A DNA stretch of 38,242 nt, taken from the NCBI GenBank assembly GCA_944383885.1, contig CALWRF010000005.1:1-38242 (forward strand). The letters run 5' to 3'. Every line of letters begins with the position of its first letter. Position 1 is the first letter of the stretch. Under the pieces are notes generated by a model. The model was given only the letters and a program-made list of their open reading frames with translations, searched no databases and was not told the DNA's origin. Made by a program: the position numbers and the translations under genes. Below are positions 8,452 to 16,490 of this stretch, in pieces. Source of the DNA: an uncultured Clostridia bacterium (GTDB taxonomy: Bacteria; Bacillota; Clostridia; Lachnospirales; Anaerotignaceae).

Positions 8452-9381
8452 ATGGAGAATAAAAAATATGGCGCTGTGGTAATAGGCGGCGGTCCGGCAG
8501 GTTATACGGCTGCTATGTACTGTGCCAGAGCTGGGATAGACACACTTGTGCTTGAAATGCTTTCTCCCGGCGGCCAAATGGCTACAACAAGCAATGTAGA
8601 AAATTATCCGGGGTTTGAAAATGGCATAGACGGCTTTGAATTAGGTGAAAAAATGCAGAAAAACGCCGAAAAGTTCGGGGCGCAAACGGAGTATGCCGAA
8701 GTTATATCATTGGATATTGATTCTGCACCAAAAGTAATTACTACTACAGAAGGCGATATACTGTCTGATACGGTTATAATAGCTACAGGGGCAAACCCGC
8801 GCAAGCTTGGTTTGGAAGGGGAAGAAAGCCTTGTAGGAAAAGGCGTTGCTTACTGTGCTTACTGCGACGGAATGTATTATAAAGATAAAACAGTGGCTGT
8901 AATAGGCGGCGGAGATTCGGCAGCAGAAGACGCGCTGTATCTTTCCAAAATATGCAAAAAGGTTTACCTTGTTCACAGAAGAAATGAGCTTAGAGCTGTT
9001 AAGAGCTATGTAAAAAGCTTGAACAATACTGAAAATATAGAACTGGTATTAAACGCTAAGCCTTCAAAGCTGATTTATGACAGCAGATTAAATGCTGTTG
9101 AACTTGAAGATACATCAGACGGGCATAAATTTACATTGGAAGTTGACGCTGTTTTTGCAGCTGTAGGCAGAATACCTAATACAGACCTTGTAAAAGGCAA
9201 AATTGAAACGGACAGCAGCGGCTATATTATAGCTGATGAAACAGGCAGGACAAATGTACCTGGAGTTTTTGCAGTAGGCGATGTAAGAACAAAGCATTTA
9301 AGGCAGATTATAACTGCCGCGTCAGACGGAGCCAATGCTTCAAAATTTGTTCAGGAGTATATAGACTCAATTAAAGAGTAA
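8452..9381 (+). CDS. trxB: Thioredoxin reductase (TrxB)
   Basis: FAD-containing reductase that passes electrons to thioredoxin. 309 residues, normal for the low-molecular-weight bacterial type. Domains in order: FAD site GGGPAGYTAA (12-21), redox pair C135-A-Y-C138, second dinucleotide site GGGDSAAEDA (about 152-161), an NADPH-phosphate motif HRR (175-177) with R181, and the C-terminal FAD block GDVRTKHLRQIITAASDG. The HRR...R motif supports NADPH use over the ferredoxin- or F420-linked relatives that lack it. The start is ATG 8452, 7 bases after GGAGGT; an in-frame ATG at 8437 overlaps that site and is unlikely. It shares the trxA transcript. Confidence 0.96.
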   Translation: MENKKYGAVVIGGGPAGYTAAMYCARAGIDTLVLEMLSPGGQMATTSNVENYPGFENGIDGFELGEKMQKNAEKFGAQTEYAEVISLDIDSAPKVITTTEGDILSDTVIIATGANPRKLGLEGEESLVGKGVAYCAYCDGMYYKDKTVAVIGGGDSAAEDALYLSKICKKVYLVHRRNELRAVKSYVKSLNNTENIELVLNAKPSKLIYDSRLNAVELEDTSDGHKFTLEVDAVFAAVGRIPNTDLVKGKIETDSSGYIIADETGRTNVPGVFAVGDVRTKHLRQIITAASDGANASKFVQEYIDSIKE

Positions 9382-9406
9382 AAAAATAAAAGTTTTCCTT
9401 TTTTTA

Positions 9407-9452
9407 CAGCTATATATTGCGCTAACGCACAATATATAGCTGTTTATTTTTT
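9407..9452 (+). terminator. Intrinsic terminator after trxB
   Basis: CAGCTATATATTG (9407-9419) pairs perfectly with CAATATATAGCTG (9430-9442) over 13 bp, with a T-rich tail on the plus strand. On the minus strand the hairpin is followed by A residues, so it serves trxB rather than the convergent gene. Confidence 0.9.
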
Positions 9453-9483
9453 ATGGAAACTTTTTAGCTTTGATTTTTTATAA

Positions 9484-10230
9484 TTAAAGTTTATAGTTTA
9501 AAATACTGCTTACAACGTTAAAGCCTAATTTTTTATATACCGGCTCACCAAAAACCGACGCCTGAAGGCTTAAAATATCGCAGCCGAGATTTTTGGATTC
9601 GTTTATTATGTGCTTAATTAAAGCTGTTGCATATCCATTGCTGCGGTACTCTGTTAAAGTCGCAACTTCATGTATTCCGCCGTTTGTGCCGCACACATTT
9701 AAAAGAGCTGTTGATACTATTTTACCGTTTTTTCTGTAGCCGTAAAAACAGCATTTTTTATCGTTTATAAACAAATTAAATGCCGGTGATGTGTCTGTTT
9801 TGCCAAAGCCGTTTTCACAGGCTGCAATCCATTCAGGCAGGGTCTTTTTTGTAATGCGCTCAATATTTTTGTCAGTTTCGTAATCCGGGGCATCTTTTAA
9901 ATCGTAAAGCATGCCTTTTTGCGGCTTAACAACTGTAAAACCTGCTTTTTTTAAGTCATCATCAAAGCCTTTATATACATCTTCCTCGGCTAAGCTGAGA
10001 TATTTAGGGCTGGCAGGCTCTGCGCATAGCGTTTTAATACGTTCAAGCATTTTTTCGTTTTTAGACGGCATTTTGTTTATATTTAATCTGCTGTACCATG
10101 ACAGGTAAGTGAAATTCCGGTAAAAACAAAAATACTCATTTTCCTCATATTCGCGGTTTTTTATTATGCTTGCCTTTTTTGATAAGTCAATTAAGCTTTC
10201 AAAAGCTAAAAATGAAGGCGTCTTATCCAT
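9484..10230 (-). CDS. GNAT-family N-acetyltransferase
   Basis: Probable acetyl-CoA-dependent acetyltransferase of unknown substrate. 248 residues. The C-terminal half carries the GNAT fold: GGIHEVATLTEYRSNGYATALI contains the R-x-x-G-x-A acetyl-CoA pyrophosphate loop (RSNGYA), and VYKKLGFNVVSS is the usual closing strand. The N-terminal 130 residues (YFCFYRNFTYLSWYSRLN and on) match no family I recognise. The start follows AAGGGGG. It is third in a minus-strand operon behind the VOC gene (24-base gap). What is acetylated cannot be told from sequence. Confidence 0.8.
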   Translation of the reverse strand: MDKTPSFLAFESLIDLSKKASIIKNREYEENEYFCFYRNFTYLSWYSRLNINKMPSKNEKMLERIKTLCAEPASPKYLSLAEEDVYKGFDDDLKKAGFTVVKPQKGMLYDLKDAPDYETDKNIERITKKTLPEWIAACENGFGKTDTSPAFNLFINDKKCCFYGYRKNGKIVSTALLNVCGTNGGIHEVATLTEYRSNGYATALIKHIINESKNLGCDILSLQASVFGEPVYKKLGFNVVSSILNYKL

Positions 10231-10254
10231 TAATATTTCCCCCTTACATTAATT

Positions 10255-10623
10255 TCAGTCTTTAGGCGGTACTATTTCTATCCAGTATCCGTCTGGATCG
10301 CCTATAAAATAAATTCCCATTTCAGGATTTTCAAATATAATGCATCCCATTTCTTTGTGCTTTTCATAAGCTTTTTTATAGTCATCGGCTTCAATTGCAA
10401 GATGAAATTCGCATTCACCAAGGTCATATTTTTCATTTCTGTCTTTCAGCCATGTAAGTTCAAGAGTGAATGACGTTTTTCCGTCGCCAAGGTAAACCAG
10501 TATCCAGCTTCCGTCCGGAGCTTCTTTGCGGCGTACTTCTCTTAATCCTAAAGCTTTGGAATAAAAATCAAGGCTTTTATCTAAGTCAAGAACATTAAAA
10601 TTAAAATGGTTAAATGTAAACAT
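10255..10623 (-). CDS. VOC-family protein resembling glyoxalase I
   Basis: Single-domain member of the vicinal oxygen chelate superfamily, 122 residues, expected to bind a divalent metal and act as a dimer. Candidate ligands H6, E55, H74 and E116 occupy the order and near-identical positions of the H/E/H/E quartet known from nickel-type glyoxalase I of E. coli (H5, E56, H74, E122). Typical blocks are FYSKALGLREVRR and GDPDGYWIEIVPP. It may act on a thiol adduct of methylglyoxal, but clostridia generally lack glutathione, so the substrate is open. AAAGGAG precedes the ATG. Only 17 bases separate it from the upstream gene with a Cys/His-rich tail, and GNAT follows. Confidence 0.82.
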   Translation of the reverse strand: MFTFNHFNFNVLDLDKSLDFYSKALGLREVRRKEAPDGSWILVYLGDGKTSFTLELTWLKDRNEKYDLGECEFHLAIEADDYKKAYEKHKEMGCIIFENPEMGIYFIGDPDGYWIEIVPPKD

Positions 10624-10640
10624 ATTTTTCTCCTTTCTGA

Positions 10641-12125
10641 TTAATGCTCATGCCCGCAGGAGCAGTTTTCATCGTGGTGATGGTGGTGCTCATGTCCGCA
10701 GGAACACTCATCATCTTCTGTTTTATATACAAATCCGTTTCTTTCAAATACCATTCCGGCTTTATCTATTATAAGCAGGCTCTGTTCAAAGCTGGAAGAA
10801 TTATCAATGCCATCTTTTATATAGTCCATAAGAGAGTGAACATCAAAACTTAAAGGCAGTGAGCCCATAAGTTTTTTAACTGTTTCCTTTGCCATTGGCA
10901 GTGAAAGAGTTGAAATGTAATTTCTTATATACTGTATAAATTTGTCTATACTGCTGTTTAGATATTCGCGTCCGGCAGGAGATGCATTTTCATCTGGTGT
11001 GAAATTAAATATCTCCTCGTTTAAATCGTCATAAAAGCATGAGCGTATAAAGCCTTCTGTTGAAAGCGTCTTTATTGTATCATCGGAAAATGCCGAAAAA
11101 TCATCTATTTGTTTAAGGGTTTTAATTATTTTTTTGTTCAAGTCGTTTGCCGTATCAAGTACAGGCTCAATATATTCTTCAAGCATGTCCTGAAGCGTTT
11201 CGTCAAAAGCGCTTTCGCCTTTGGTTTGTATAACTTCACATACCTTGTGGTATATGTCTGAATAGCCATAGTTATCCTCACTGAGTTCATCAAGAGTGTA
11301 ACCCATGTAAAATATTATAATAAGTGAGTTAATGTCGTTTAACATTTCCTGACAATAGTCCTCAATCTCATTTAAGGAGTCAATGACACTGTTAATATCC
11401 TCCAGCTCTTGGGCAAGGCTTTCGTCAGAAAGCTCCTTTACTTTTATTCCGTTTCGCGCTTTAAAAAAGTCGGCTATTTCCGGAAAATATTTTCCGTAGT
11501 CTTTGGAATTTTCCGGGGCGCAGGTATTTTTAAATGATTCAAGAGAAAAATCCAGCTCAGCTTTAGAAGCCTCGGCAAACGCTTCAGAAAGACTTTTTTT
11601 AATTAAGGCAAAATATTTGTCCTTAGTCATTTTAAGTGGAACACACTCAAAAAGCTCGCCTATATAATGCTTAAGCTCAGTTGGGTTTTCAGCTGACTGT
11701 ATAAACTCAATACAGTCAGTGTAAAAAAGGGAAAGCTCAATTTTTTTATCTTTGTTTGCCGGGTCTTCACGGTATTTTCTAACAGCTATTTCATCGCTTA
11801 CCATATTGGAGAGAATGCCAATCTTAGCAAAATATCGGTATATGATTTGATAAATTGAAATAATGTTTTTTTTCATTTCAAGGCATTTATTTAAAGCCTT
11901 TTTTTTCTCTTCCTGGTCTAAAAGAATTGTTTCCATATTTATTGTATAATGGGTAATTTTGTTTTGCAGTTCTTTTAAATCATTATCAAGCTCATAAACT
12001 GATGTAAATGCTGCTTCATTGTTTCTGCGCTCTATATGGCTTAAAAGAAGAAGCAGGAGACTTCCGGCAGTTTCGTTGAATATATATTTTTCGGATAAGC
12101 CGGAAATTGTTTTTTCTATTTCCAT
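10641..12125 (-). CDS. Uncharacterised 494-residue protein with a Cys/His-rich metal-binding tail
   Basis: I do not recognise the family. The first 470 residues are hydrophilic, acidic and apparently mostly helical, with no signal peptide or clear membrane segment. The last 21 residues (474-494) form a striking metal-binding tail: two copies of CSCGHEH (474-480 and 488-494) around HHHHDEN. At the DNA level the two copies are a near-perfect 20-base duplication (10645-10664 and 10687-10706). Such tails are known on nickel and zinc chaperones (SlyD, HypB, UreE, CooJ). First gene of a three-gene operon with a glyoxalase-like protein and a GNAT enzyme; an SD (AAAGGAG) and a good promoter lie upstream. 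A metal storage or delivery role is inference. Confidence 0.85.
   Translation of the reverse strand: MEIEKTISGLSEKYIFNETAGSLLLLLLSHIERRNNEAAFTSVYELDNDLKELQNKITHYTINMETILLDQEEKKKALNKCLEMKKNIISIYQIIYRYFAKIGILSNMVSDEIAVRKYREDPANKDKKIELSLFYTDCIEFIQSAENPTELKHYIGELFECVPLKMTKDKYFALIKKSLSEAFAEASKAELDFSLESFKNTCAPENSKDYGKYFPEIADFFKARNGIKVKELSDESLAQELEDINSVIDSLNEIEDYCQEMLNDINSLIIIFYMGYTLDELSEDNYGYSDIYHKVCEVIQTKGESAFDETLQDMLEEYIEPVLDTANDLNKKIIKTLKQIDDFSAFSDDTIKTLSTEGFIRSCFYDDLNEEIFNFTPDENASPAGREYLNSSIDKFIQYIRNYISTLSLPMAKETVKKLMGSLPLSFDVHSLMDYIKDGIDNSSSFEQSLLIIDKAGMVFERNGFVYKTEDDECSCGHEHHHHHDENCSCGHEH
10645..10706 (-). repeat. Short duplication encoding the two CSCGHEH motifs
   Basis: Two 20-base units at 10645-10664 and 10687-10706 differ at two positions. 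They encode the twin Cys/His motifs at the end of the 494-residue protein and are separated by a run of His codons, suggesting growth of the tail by local duplication. Confidence 0.8.
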
Positions 12126-12169
12126 AAAAATGAAAGCTCCTTTCAGATTATTACAGATTGGTTAAAAAC

Positions 12170-12198
12170 ATTATAATTCAGAATAGAATTAATAACAA
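12170..12198 (-). promoter_or_regulatory. Promoter of the Cys/His-tail protein operon
   Basis: On the minus strand TTGTTA (12198-12193) and TATAAT (12175-12170) are 17 bases apart, about 45 bases before the start codon. Confidence 0.7.
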
Positions 12199-12247
12199 CA
12201 ATGAAATTTGAAAACTGAAAAACTGTTTCTTCTTTACAAAATGCCTG

Positions 12248-12278
12248 TTGAGTTATTAAAATATACTTTCAGTACAAT
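12248..12278 (+). promoter_or_regulatory. Probable sfsA promoter
   Basis: TTGAGT (12248-12253) and TACAAT (12273-12278) are 19 bases apart, longer than ideal. The implied 5' UTR is very short, holding just the AGAGG ribosome site before ATG 12296. Confidence 0.45.
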
Positions 12279-12295
12279 ATAAAGAGGTAAGAGAA

Positions 12296-12982
12296 ATGAA
12301 ATACAGCAAAATAAAAAAAGGCATATTTATAGACCGACCAAACCGTTTTGTAGCGCATGTAATTGTGGACGGAAAAGAAGAAACAGTGCATGTTAAAAAT
12401 ACCGGCAGGTGCAGAGAGCTTTTAATTAAGGGCGCTAAAGTTATACTTGAGGAAAGCGGTAATCCCAAAAGAAAAACGAAATATTCAATTATAGCCGTAT
12501 ATAAGGGCAAAATACTTATTAATATGGATTCTCAGGCACCGAACAGCGCTGCTTACGAAGCTGTCAAAAACGGAGTTATAAAAGAAATAGGTGTTCCGGA
12601 TTATGTAAAAAGAGAGGCAGCATACTCAAAATCAAGGTTTGACATTTATTTTGAAAAAGACGGCAAAAAAGGTTTTATTGAGGTAAAAGGCGTAACGCTC
12701 GAAAAGGATTCAATGACATATTTTCCTGACGCCCCTACCCAAAGAGGTGCAAGGCATTTAGAGGAGCTTATTAAAGCTAAGGGTGAAGGATATGAGGCTT
12801 ATGTGCTTTTTGTAATTCAAATTAAGGGTGTTATTGGTTTTTCACCTAATTATGAAACAGATTTGAGATTTGCCCAAACGCTTAAAAGAGCGCAGGAAAA
12901 CGGTGTAAATATTATAGCCTACGACTGCAATGTGTATGAAGATAAAATGGAGCTTAACCTGCCTGTTAAAGTAATATTATAA
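12296..12982 (+). CDS. sfsA: SfsA-family protein (sugar fermentation stimulation protein homologue)
   Basis: 228 residues, full length for SfsA. Family blocks are clear: NRFVAHVIVDGKEETVHVKNTGRC near the N-terminus (an OB-like region), MDSQAPNSAAYEAV, and the nuclease-like core SRFDIYFEKDGKKGFIEVKGVT followed by FPDAPTQRGARHLEEL. The E-V-K core fits the structural link of SfsA to PD-(D/E)XK nucleases; the true function is not settled, and the historical name comes from E. coli maltose metabolism. The start is ATG after AGAGG. The penicillin-binding carboxypeptidase gene follows after 51 bases without a terminator, so the two are probably co-transcribed. Confidence 0.93.
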   Translation: MKYSKIKKGIFIDRPNRFVAHVIVDGKEETVHVKNTGRCRELLIKGAKVILEESGNPKRKTKYSIIAVYKGKILINMDSQAPNSAAYEAVKNGVIKEIGVPDYVKREAAYSKSRFDIYFEKDGKKGFIEVKGVTLEKDSMTYFPDAPTQRGARHLEELIKAKGEGYEAYVLFVIQIKGVIGFSPNYETDLRFAQTLKRAQENGVNIIAYDCNVYEDKMELNLPVKVIL

Positions 12983-13033
12983 ATTTTACAAGCATAGTAT
13001 TTATTGATAACTTTATTGAGGGGTAGGGTTTTA

Positions 13034-14209
13034 TTGTTTAGTATAAAACGCTTTTTTGCGGTTTTGCTTACATTAGTTTTTTTATTTTACATACCTGTTA
13101 ATGCAAAAGGCGAAACACAGACACCGCAGGTGGAAATATCAGCTAAGAGCGCCATTTTAATGGAAGCATCAACGGGAAACATACTTTATGAAAAAGACAG
13201 CGATATGCCATTGCCGCCTGCCAGCATTACGAAAATAATGACTATACTTCTGATTTATGAAAACCAAAAAGCAGGAAAGTTTAACTGGGATGATATGGTT
13301 ACTGTAAGCGAGCATGCAGCATCTATGGGAGGCAGCCAAGTTTTTCTTGAGCCGGGCGAGGAGCAAAGCGCCTCGGAGCTTACAAAATGCATTGTAATTG
13401 CTTCGGCTAATGATGCAGCGGTTGCTATGGCTGAGTTTATAGGCGGCAGTGAAGACGGTTTTGTCCAAATGATGAATGAAAGAGCAAAAGAGTTGGGAAT
13501 GGACAATACTGTTTTTATTAACGCCTGCGGTCTTGATACTGACGGGCATGTATCAAGCGCCAAAGATATTGCCATTATGAGCAGGGAGCTTATAACTAAT
13601 TTTCCGGAAGTGCGGGAGTATACGACAACATGGATGGATACTATAACGCACAAAACAAGAAAAGGTGAAAGCGAGTTCGGTCTTACAAACACAAATAAGC
13701 TTATAAAGTGGTACAGCGGGGCAACAGGGCTTAAAACCGGCTCTACAGGGCTTGCCAAGTACTGTTTAAGCGCAACTGCCGAGAGAAACGGCATGGAGCT
13801 TATTGCTGTTGTAATGGCTGCCGAAAACAATACAGCAAGGTTTCAGGAAGCTATGAGGCTTCTGGATTATGGTTTTGGAAATTATGAAGTTAAAAAACTT
13901 TGCGATAAGGGTGCTGACTGCGGCACAGTACAGGTTTTAAAGGGCGGCGCTGAATTTGTTCAGGTAAAGGCGGCTTCAGATGTATCAGCCCTTATTAAAA
14001 AAGGGCAGGGAAAAGACATTACTGAACATAAGCAGATTTATGAAAGCCTTGAGGCGCCATTTGATGCAGGAACAAAAGCTGGGGAAATAGTATATTATTT
14101 TTCAGACGGAAGTGAGGCTGGAAAAACAGATATTATAACATCACAAGGTGTTGAAAAGGCAGGCATTGAACAGAACATAAACAATGTTATAAAAAAGTGG
14201 ATTTACTGA
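13034..14209 (+). CDS. D-alanyl-D-alanine carboxypeptidase (DacF/PBP5-type, peptidase S11)
   Basis: Secreted or membrane-associated penicillin-binding protein that trims the terminal D-Ala from peptidoglycan pentapeptides. From the preferred TTG start it has 391 residues. A signal peptide is obvious: basic start, hydrophobic run 8-20, cleavage likely around A24. All three catalytic motifs are present: S64-I-T-K67, S124-A-N126 and K234-T-G236. A PBP5-like C-terminal domain follows; the last residues (NNVIKKWIY) could form a weak amphipathic anchor. TTG 13034 is chosen because AGGGG lies about 10 bases upstream and the signal peptide begins there; TTG codons at 13004 and 13016 are in frame. DacF of spore formers is the closest guess. 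Confidence 0.92.
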   Translation: MFSIKRFFAVLLTLVFLFYIPVNAKGETQTPQVEISAKSAILMEASTGNILYEKDSDMPLPPASITKIMTILLIYENQKAGKFNWDDMVTVSEHAASMGGSQVFLEPGEEQSASELTKCIVIASANDAAVAMAEFIGGSEDGFVQMMNERAKELGMDNTVFINACGLDTDGHVSSAKDIAIMSRELITNFPEVREYTTTWMDTITHKTRKGESEFGLTNTNKLIKWYSGATGLKTGSTGLAKYCLSATAERNGMELIAVVMAAENNTARFQEAMRLLDYGFGNYEVKKLCDKGADCGTVQVLKGGAEFVQVKAASDVSALIKKGQGKDITEHKQIYESLEAPFDAGTKAGEIVYYFSDGSEAGKTDIITSQGVEKAGIEQNINNVIKKWIY

Positions 14210-14215
14210 TTACAT

Positions 14216-14257
14216 AAAAAACGGCGCATTCAAATAAAAAATTGAACCGCCGTTTTT
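14216..14257. terminator. Bidirectional terminator between convergent genes
   Basis: AAAAACGGCG (14216-14225) pairs with CGCCGTTTTT (14248-14257), with an inner TTCAA/TTGAA helix. A run and T run flank it, so it can serve the carboxypeptidase (plus) and DUF2148 (minus) genes. Confidence 0.9.
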
Positions 14258-14267
14258 GTTTTAAGCA

Positions 14268-14792
14268 TTATCTGTCGAAATACGGGCTTTTGCCTGTGGC
14301 TGAAAGAGGGATAGCCAGTACCTTTAATGTTTTATCGCCTAAAAGCTTTAAGTTTGTGGCAGCTATGCCGGCTGAAAGCATTACGCGGTTATCAACCCTT
14401 TCATCTGCGGCGCAGGAAACAGCAGAGCCTATGGCTATGCCAAGGTCTATATCGTCAAAAGCGCAGTGTCCGCCGGACTGTGCCATTTCTTTGCAGCTTT
14501 CATAACCGCAGTATGAACAGTTAAGGCCTTTTGCTCCGCCTGTAGTTCCTATTAAAACTACAGCTTCGCTGTCGGTAATGTTCTGGGAGTCGCGTTTATA
14601 AAACGGCATTCCGGTTTCATCGAATAATCTGAGCATTTCTTTTGCTAAAGCGTCTTTTTCATCACTTGTAACTATGCCTGTAACTATTTTATCAACGCCT
14701 TTAGCTTTAGGAGCTGTCCTTGCCGCAAGACACATCTTTTCGGCAGCTGAAAGTAAAAAATTCTTTTCTGCCTGTGCACCACGAATAAACAT
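14268..14792 (-). CDS. DUF2148 ferredoxin-like protein
   Basis: 174 residues from the preferred start. The C-terminal half holds a cysteine cluster C92-x2-C95-x4-C100-x9-C110 typical of DUF2148 proteins, which are annotated as ferredoxin-domain proteins, together with the family blocks AARTAPKAKGVD (24-35), VLIGTTGGAKGLNC and DLGIAIGSAVS. The cluster probably binds an Fe-S centre; no reaction is established. ATG 14792 is chosen because AGGAAGG lies 7-8 bases upstream; a longer frame starting at 14858 runs over the promoter and has no ribosome site. It is a single-gene unit, common in strict anaerobes. Confidence 0.88.
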   Translation of the reverse strand: MFIRGAQAEKNFLLSAAEKMCLAARTAPKAKGVDKIVTGIVTSDEKDALAKEMLRLFDETGMPFYKRDSQNITDSEAVVLIGTTGGAKGLNCSYCGYESCKEMAQSGGHCAFDDIDLGIAIGSAVSCAADERVDNRVMLSAGIAATNLKLLGDKTLKVLAIPLSATGKSPYFDR

Positions 14793-14829
14793 ATTAAACA
14801 CCTTCCTTAACCTAAATTTTATTTTATTT

Positions 14830-14858
14830 AGTATACCATTTTTTTGTTGTATAATCAA
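14830..14858 (-). promoter_or_regulatory. Promoter of the DUF2148 gene
   Basis: On the minus strand TTGATT (14858-14853) and TATACT (14835-14830) are 17 bases apart, about 37 bases before ATG 14792. Confidence 0.7.
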
Positions 14859-14970
14859 TAAAAGGCTAAAATCATGATGAATTTTTAGTGTATGCGCCTG
14901 CTGGATTTTGACGACATGTTTTTACTGCTTATAAATATAAATGATAAATTAATCAAAACTGCATTTAACA

Positions 14971-14998
14971 TTGACAAAAAAGTAGTTGGTTTTATAAT
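14971..14998 (+). promoter_or_regulatory. Promoter of the GntR/FadR regulator gene
   Basis: Consensus TTGACA (14971-14976) and TATAAT (14993-14998) with a 16-base spacer, about 42 bases before ATG 15040. Autoregulation is common for this family, but no clear operator could be named. Confidence 0.8.
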
Positions 14999-15039
14999 AA
15001 TTGATATAGGAATTTTACAACGTGTTAGGGGTACGTAAA

Positions 15040-15738
15040 ATGGAAATAAAATCTATACAAACGAAAAAAATATATAAAAATATAGTCGAACAGATAGTTT
15101 ACTTAATAAGGGAAGGCAGCCTTAAATGCGGGGACAAGCTTCCGCCGGAGAGGACTCTGGCTGAAATGCTTAATGTAAGCCGTGCATCTTTAAGGGAGGC
15201 TTTAAGCGTAATGGAGATAATGGGCATTGTTGATATTCGCCCAGGCGAAGGCTCATTTGTGTCGGACTTTAATGTCCAGCCTTTTTTGAGTCTTGTGCTG
15301 CCTCTTTTACTTAAAGAAGGCAGCATTGAAGATGACCTTATAGAATTCAGAATGCTGCTTGAAACCGCCGGCATACAGCTTGTTATTAAAAATGCCGACA
15401 GCAATTTAGACCAGCTTAATGAGCTTAAAGAAATATTAAATGAAATGGAAGAAAAAATAGACGATGCCGATGCAGGCGCAAGGCTTGATGTTAAGTTCCA
15501 CAGCATACTGTTTTCAATGTCAAACAACAAAGTGCTTATTAAGGTTTTGGAGTATATAGGTTTTATACTTGAACGCAGTGTTAAGTTTAACCGTTCTGTA
15601 ATACTTCAAAAACATGACAAGGCAAGGGATATTTTAAACTGCCACATGAATATTTATGATGCCATACTTAAAAGAGATATGTCACTTGCCCAGCAGGCGG
15701 TTGAAAAGCATTTTGAACTTGTCCATAAATGTATGTGA
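15040..15738 (+). CDS. GntR-family transcriptional regulator, FadR subfamily (FCD domain)
   Basis: 232-residue DNA-binding regulator. The N-terminal winged helix (about 8-75) carries the GntR signature GDKLPPERTLAEMLNVSRAS followed by LREAL and the wing GIVDIRPGEGSFV. The C-terminal FCD domain is all-helical, with metal/ligand-site candidates in RLDVKFHSILF, ILNCHMNIYDAI and EKHFELVH, matching the Asp/His pattern of metal-binding FCD proteins, which usually sense small carboxylic acids. ATG 15040 has TTAGGGGT 8 bases upstream; GTG 15022 lies before that site. No metabolic gene is adjacent in the same direction, so its targets are unknown; the lactate/glucarate-type regulators are relatives. 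Confidence 0.92.
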   Translation: MEIKSIQTKKIYKNIVEQIVYLIREGSLKCGDKLPPERTLAEMLNVSRASLREALSVMEIMGIVDIRPGEGSFVSDFNVQPFLSLVLPLLLKEGSIEDDLIEFRMLLETAGIQLVIKNADSNLDQLNELKEILNEMEEKIDDADAGARLDVKFHSILFSMSNNKVLIKVLEYIGFILERSVKFNRSVILQKHDKARDILNCHMNIYDAILKRDMSLAQQAVEKHFELVHKCM

Positions 15739-15745
15739 TTATGTT

Positions 15746-15773
15746 CCCGGAATTTATTTTCCGGGTTAATTTT
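15746..15773 (+). terminator. Terminator after the GntR-family gene
   Basis: CCCGGAA (15746-15752) pairs with TTCCGGG (15759-15765), loop TTTATT, followed by TTAATTTTA. The T tract is broken, so termination may be partial. Confidence 0.7.
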
Positions 15774-15795
15774 ATTTAAAAGGCGGATTTGGTGT

Positions 15796-16473
15796 ATGGT
15801 TAAATATATGAAAAGAAGATTTGAAGGCTTTGACAGCCGTATGAGCGAGTTTTTTATTGAGCTAAGGTTTAATAACAGCAAAGAATGGTTTGATTTAAAC
15901 AGGCAGAGGTACTTTGAATGTGTTAAAGAACCTATGGATTTATTTGCAAATGAAATGAATGATGAGCTGTGCCGTTTAACAGGAATTAAAACACTCCCTT
16001 CTGTTTCAAGGATAAACAGGGATATACGTTTTTCAAAGAATAAGGAGCCTTACAGAGACCACAGGTGGGTAGTGTTTAAAAGGGACAGTGGTCAGTGGAA
16101 AAACAAGCCTGTACTTTATTTTGAAATAGGTGCTGACTATTATTCAATAGGCATGGGAATGTATGAGTCTAAACCGGAATACATGACTAACTTCAGAAAA
16201 AAGATAGACGCTAACCCTTCGGAATTTGAAAGACTTATCAAAAAATATGACAGCAGCCGTTTTAAGCTGGGAGGGGATTTATACAAAAAGAAGTTTCCCG
16301 GTAATAGAAGTGATGAAATAAATAATTGGTATTTAAGGAAAAATATTTATATAGATTATACGTCGCCTTTGGGAGAAGAAGTTCTTGACAGACGCATATT
16401 TGATATTTGCATTAATGATTTTATGTTCCTTATGCCTTTATGCAACTATTTGAATGATATTTCTTTTGATTGA
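15796..16473 (+). CDS. DUF2461 family protein
   Basis: 225-residue cytoplasmic protein of the DUF2461 (TIGR02453) family, function unknown. Family blocks visible: LRFNNSKEWFDLNRQRYFECVKEPM near the N-terminus, the central SRINRDIRFSKNKEPYRDH motif, YFEIGADYYSIGMGMY and the LGGDLYKKKFPG loop. The start is ATG 15796 with a weak GGCGG-like ribosome site; an in-frame ATG at 15808 is the alternative. It lies between the regulator and a small membrane protein gene that begins 17 bases after its stop. Confidence 0.85.
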   Translation: MVKYMKRRFEGFDSRMSEFFIELRFNNSKEWFDLNRQRYFECVKEPMDLFANEMNDELCRLTGIKTLPSVSRINRDIRFSKNKEPYRDHRWVVFKRDSGQWKNKPVLYFEIGADYYSIGMGMYESKPEYMTNFRKKIDANPSEFERLIKKYDSSRFKLGGDLYKKKFPGNRSDEINNWYLRKNIYIDYTSPLGEEVLDRRIFDICINDFMFLMPLCNYLNDISFD

Positions 16474-16490
16474 TTTTAAGGGAGGTTATA

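Noticed and set aside
9407..9452. Bidirectional use of the trxB terminator by the GNAT operon
   Set aside because: On the minus strand the hairpin is followed by A residues rather than T.
13255..13830. 191-residue minus-strand frame opposite the carboxypeptidase gene
   Set aside because: Overlaps a gene with all three catalytic motifs; composition is that of an antisense shadow.
14242..14505. Plus-strand frame of 87 residues opposite the DUF2148 gene
   Set aside because: No ribosome site, starts inside the terminator region and is the complement of a well-supported coding gene.
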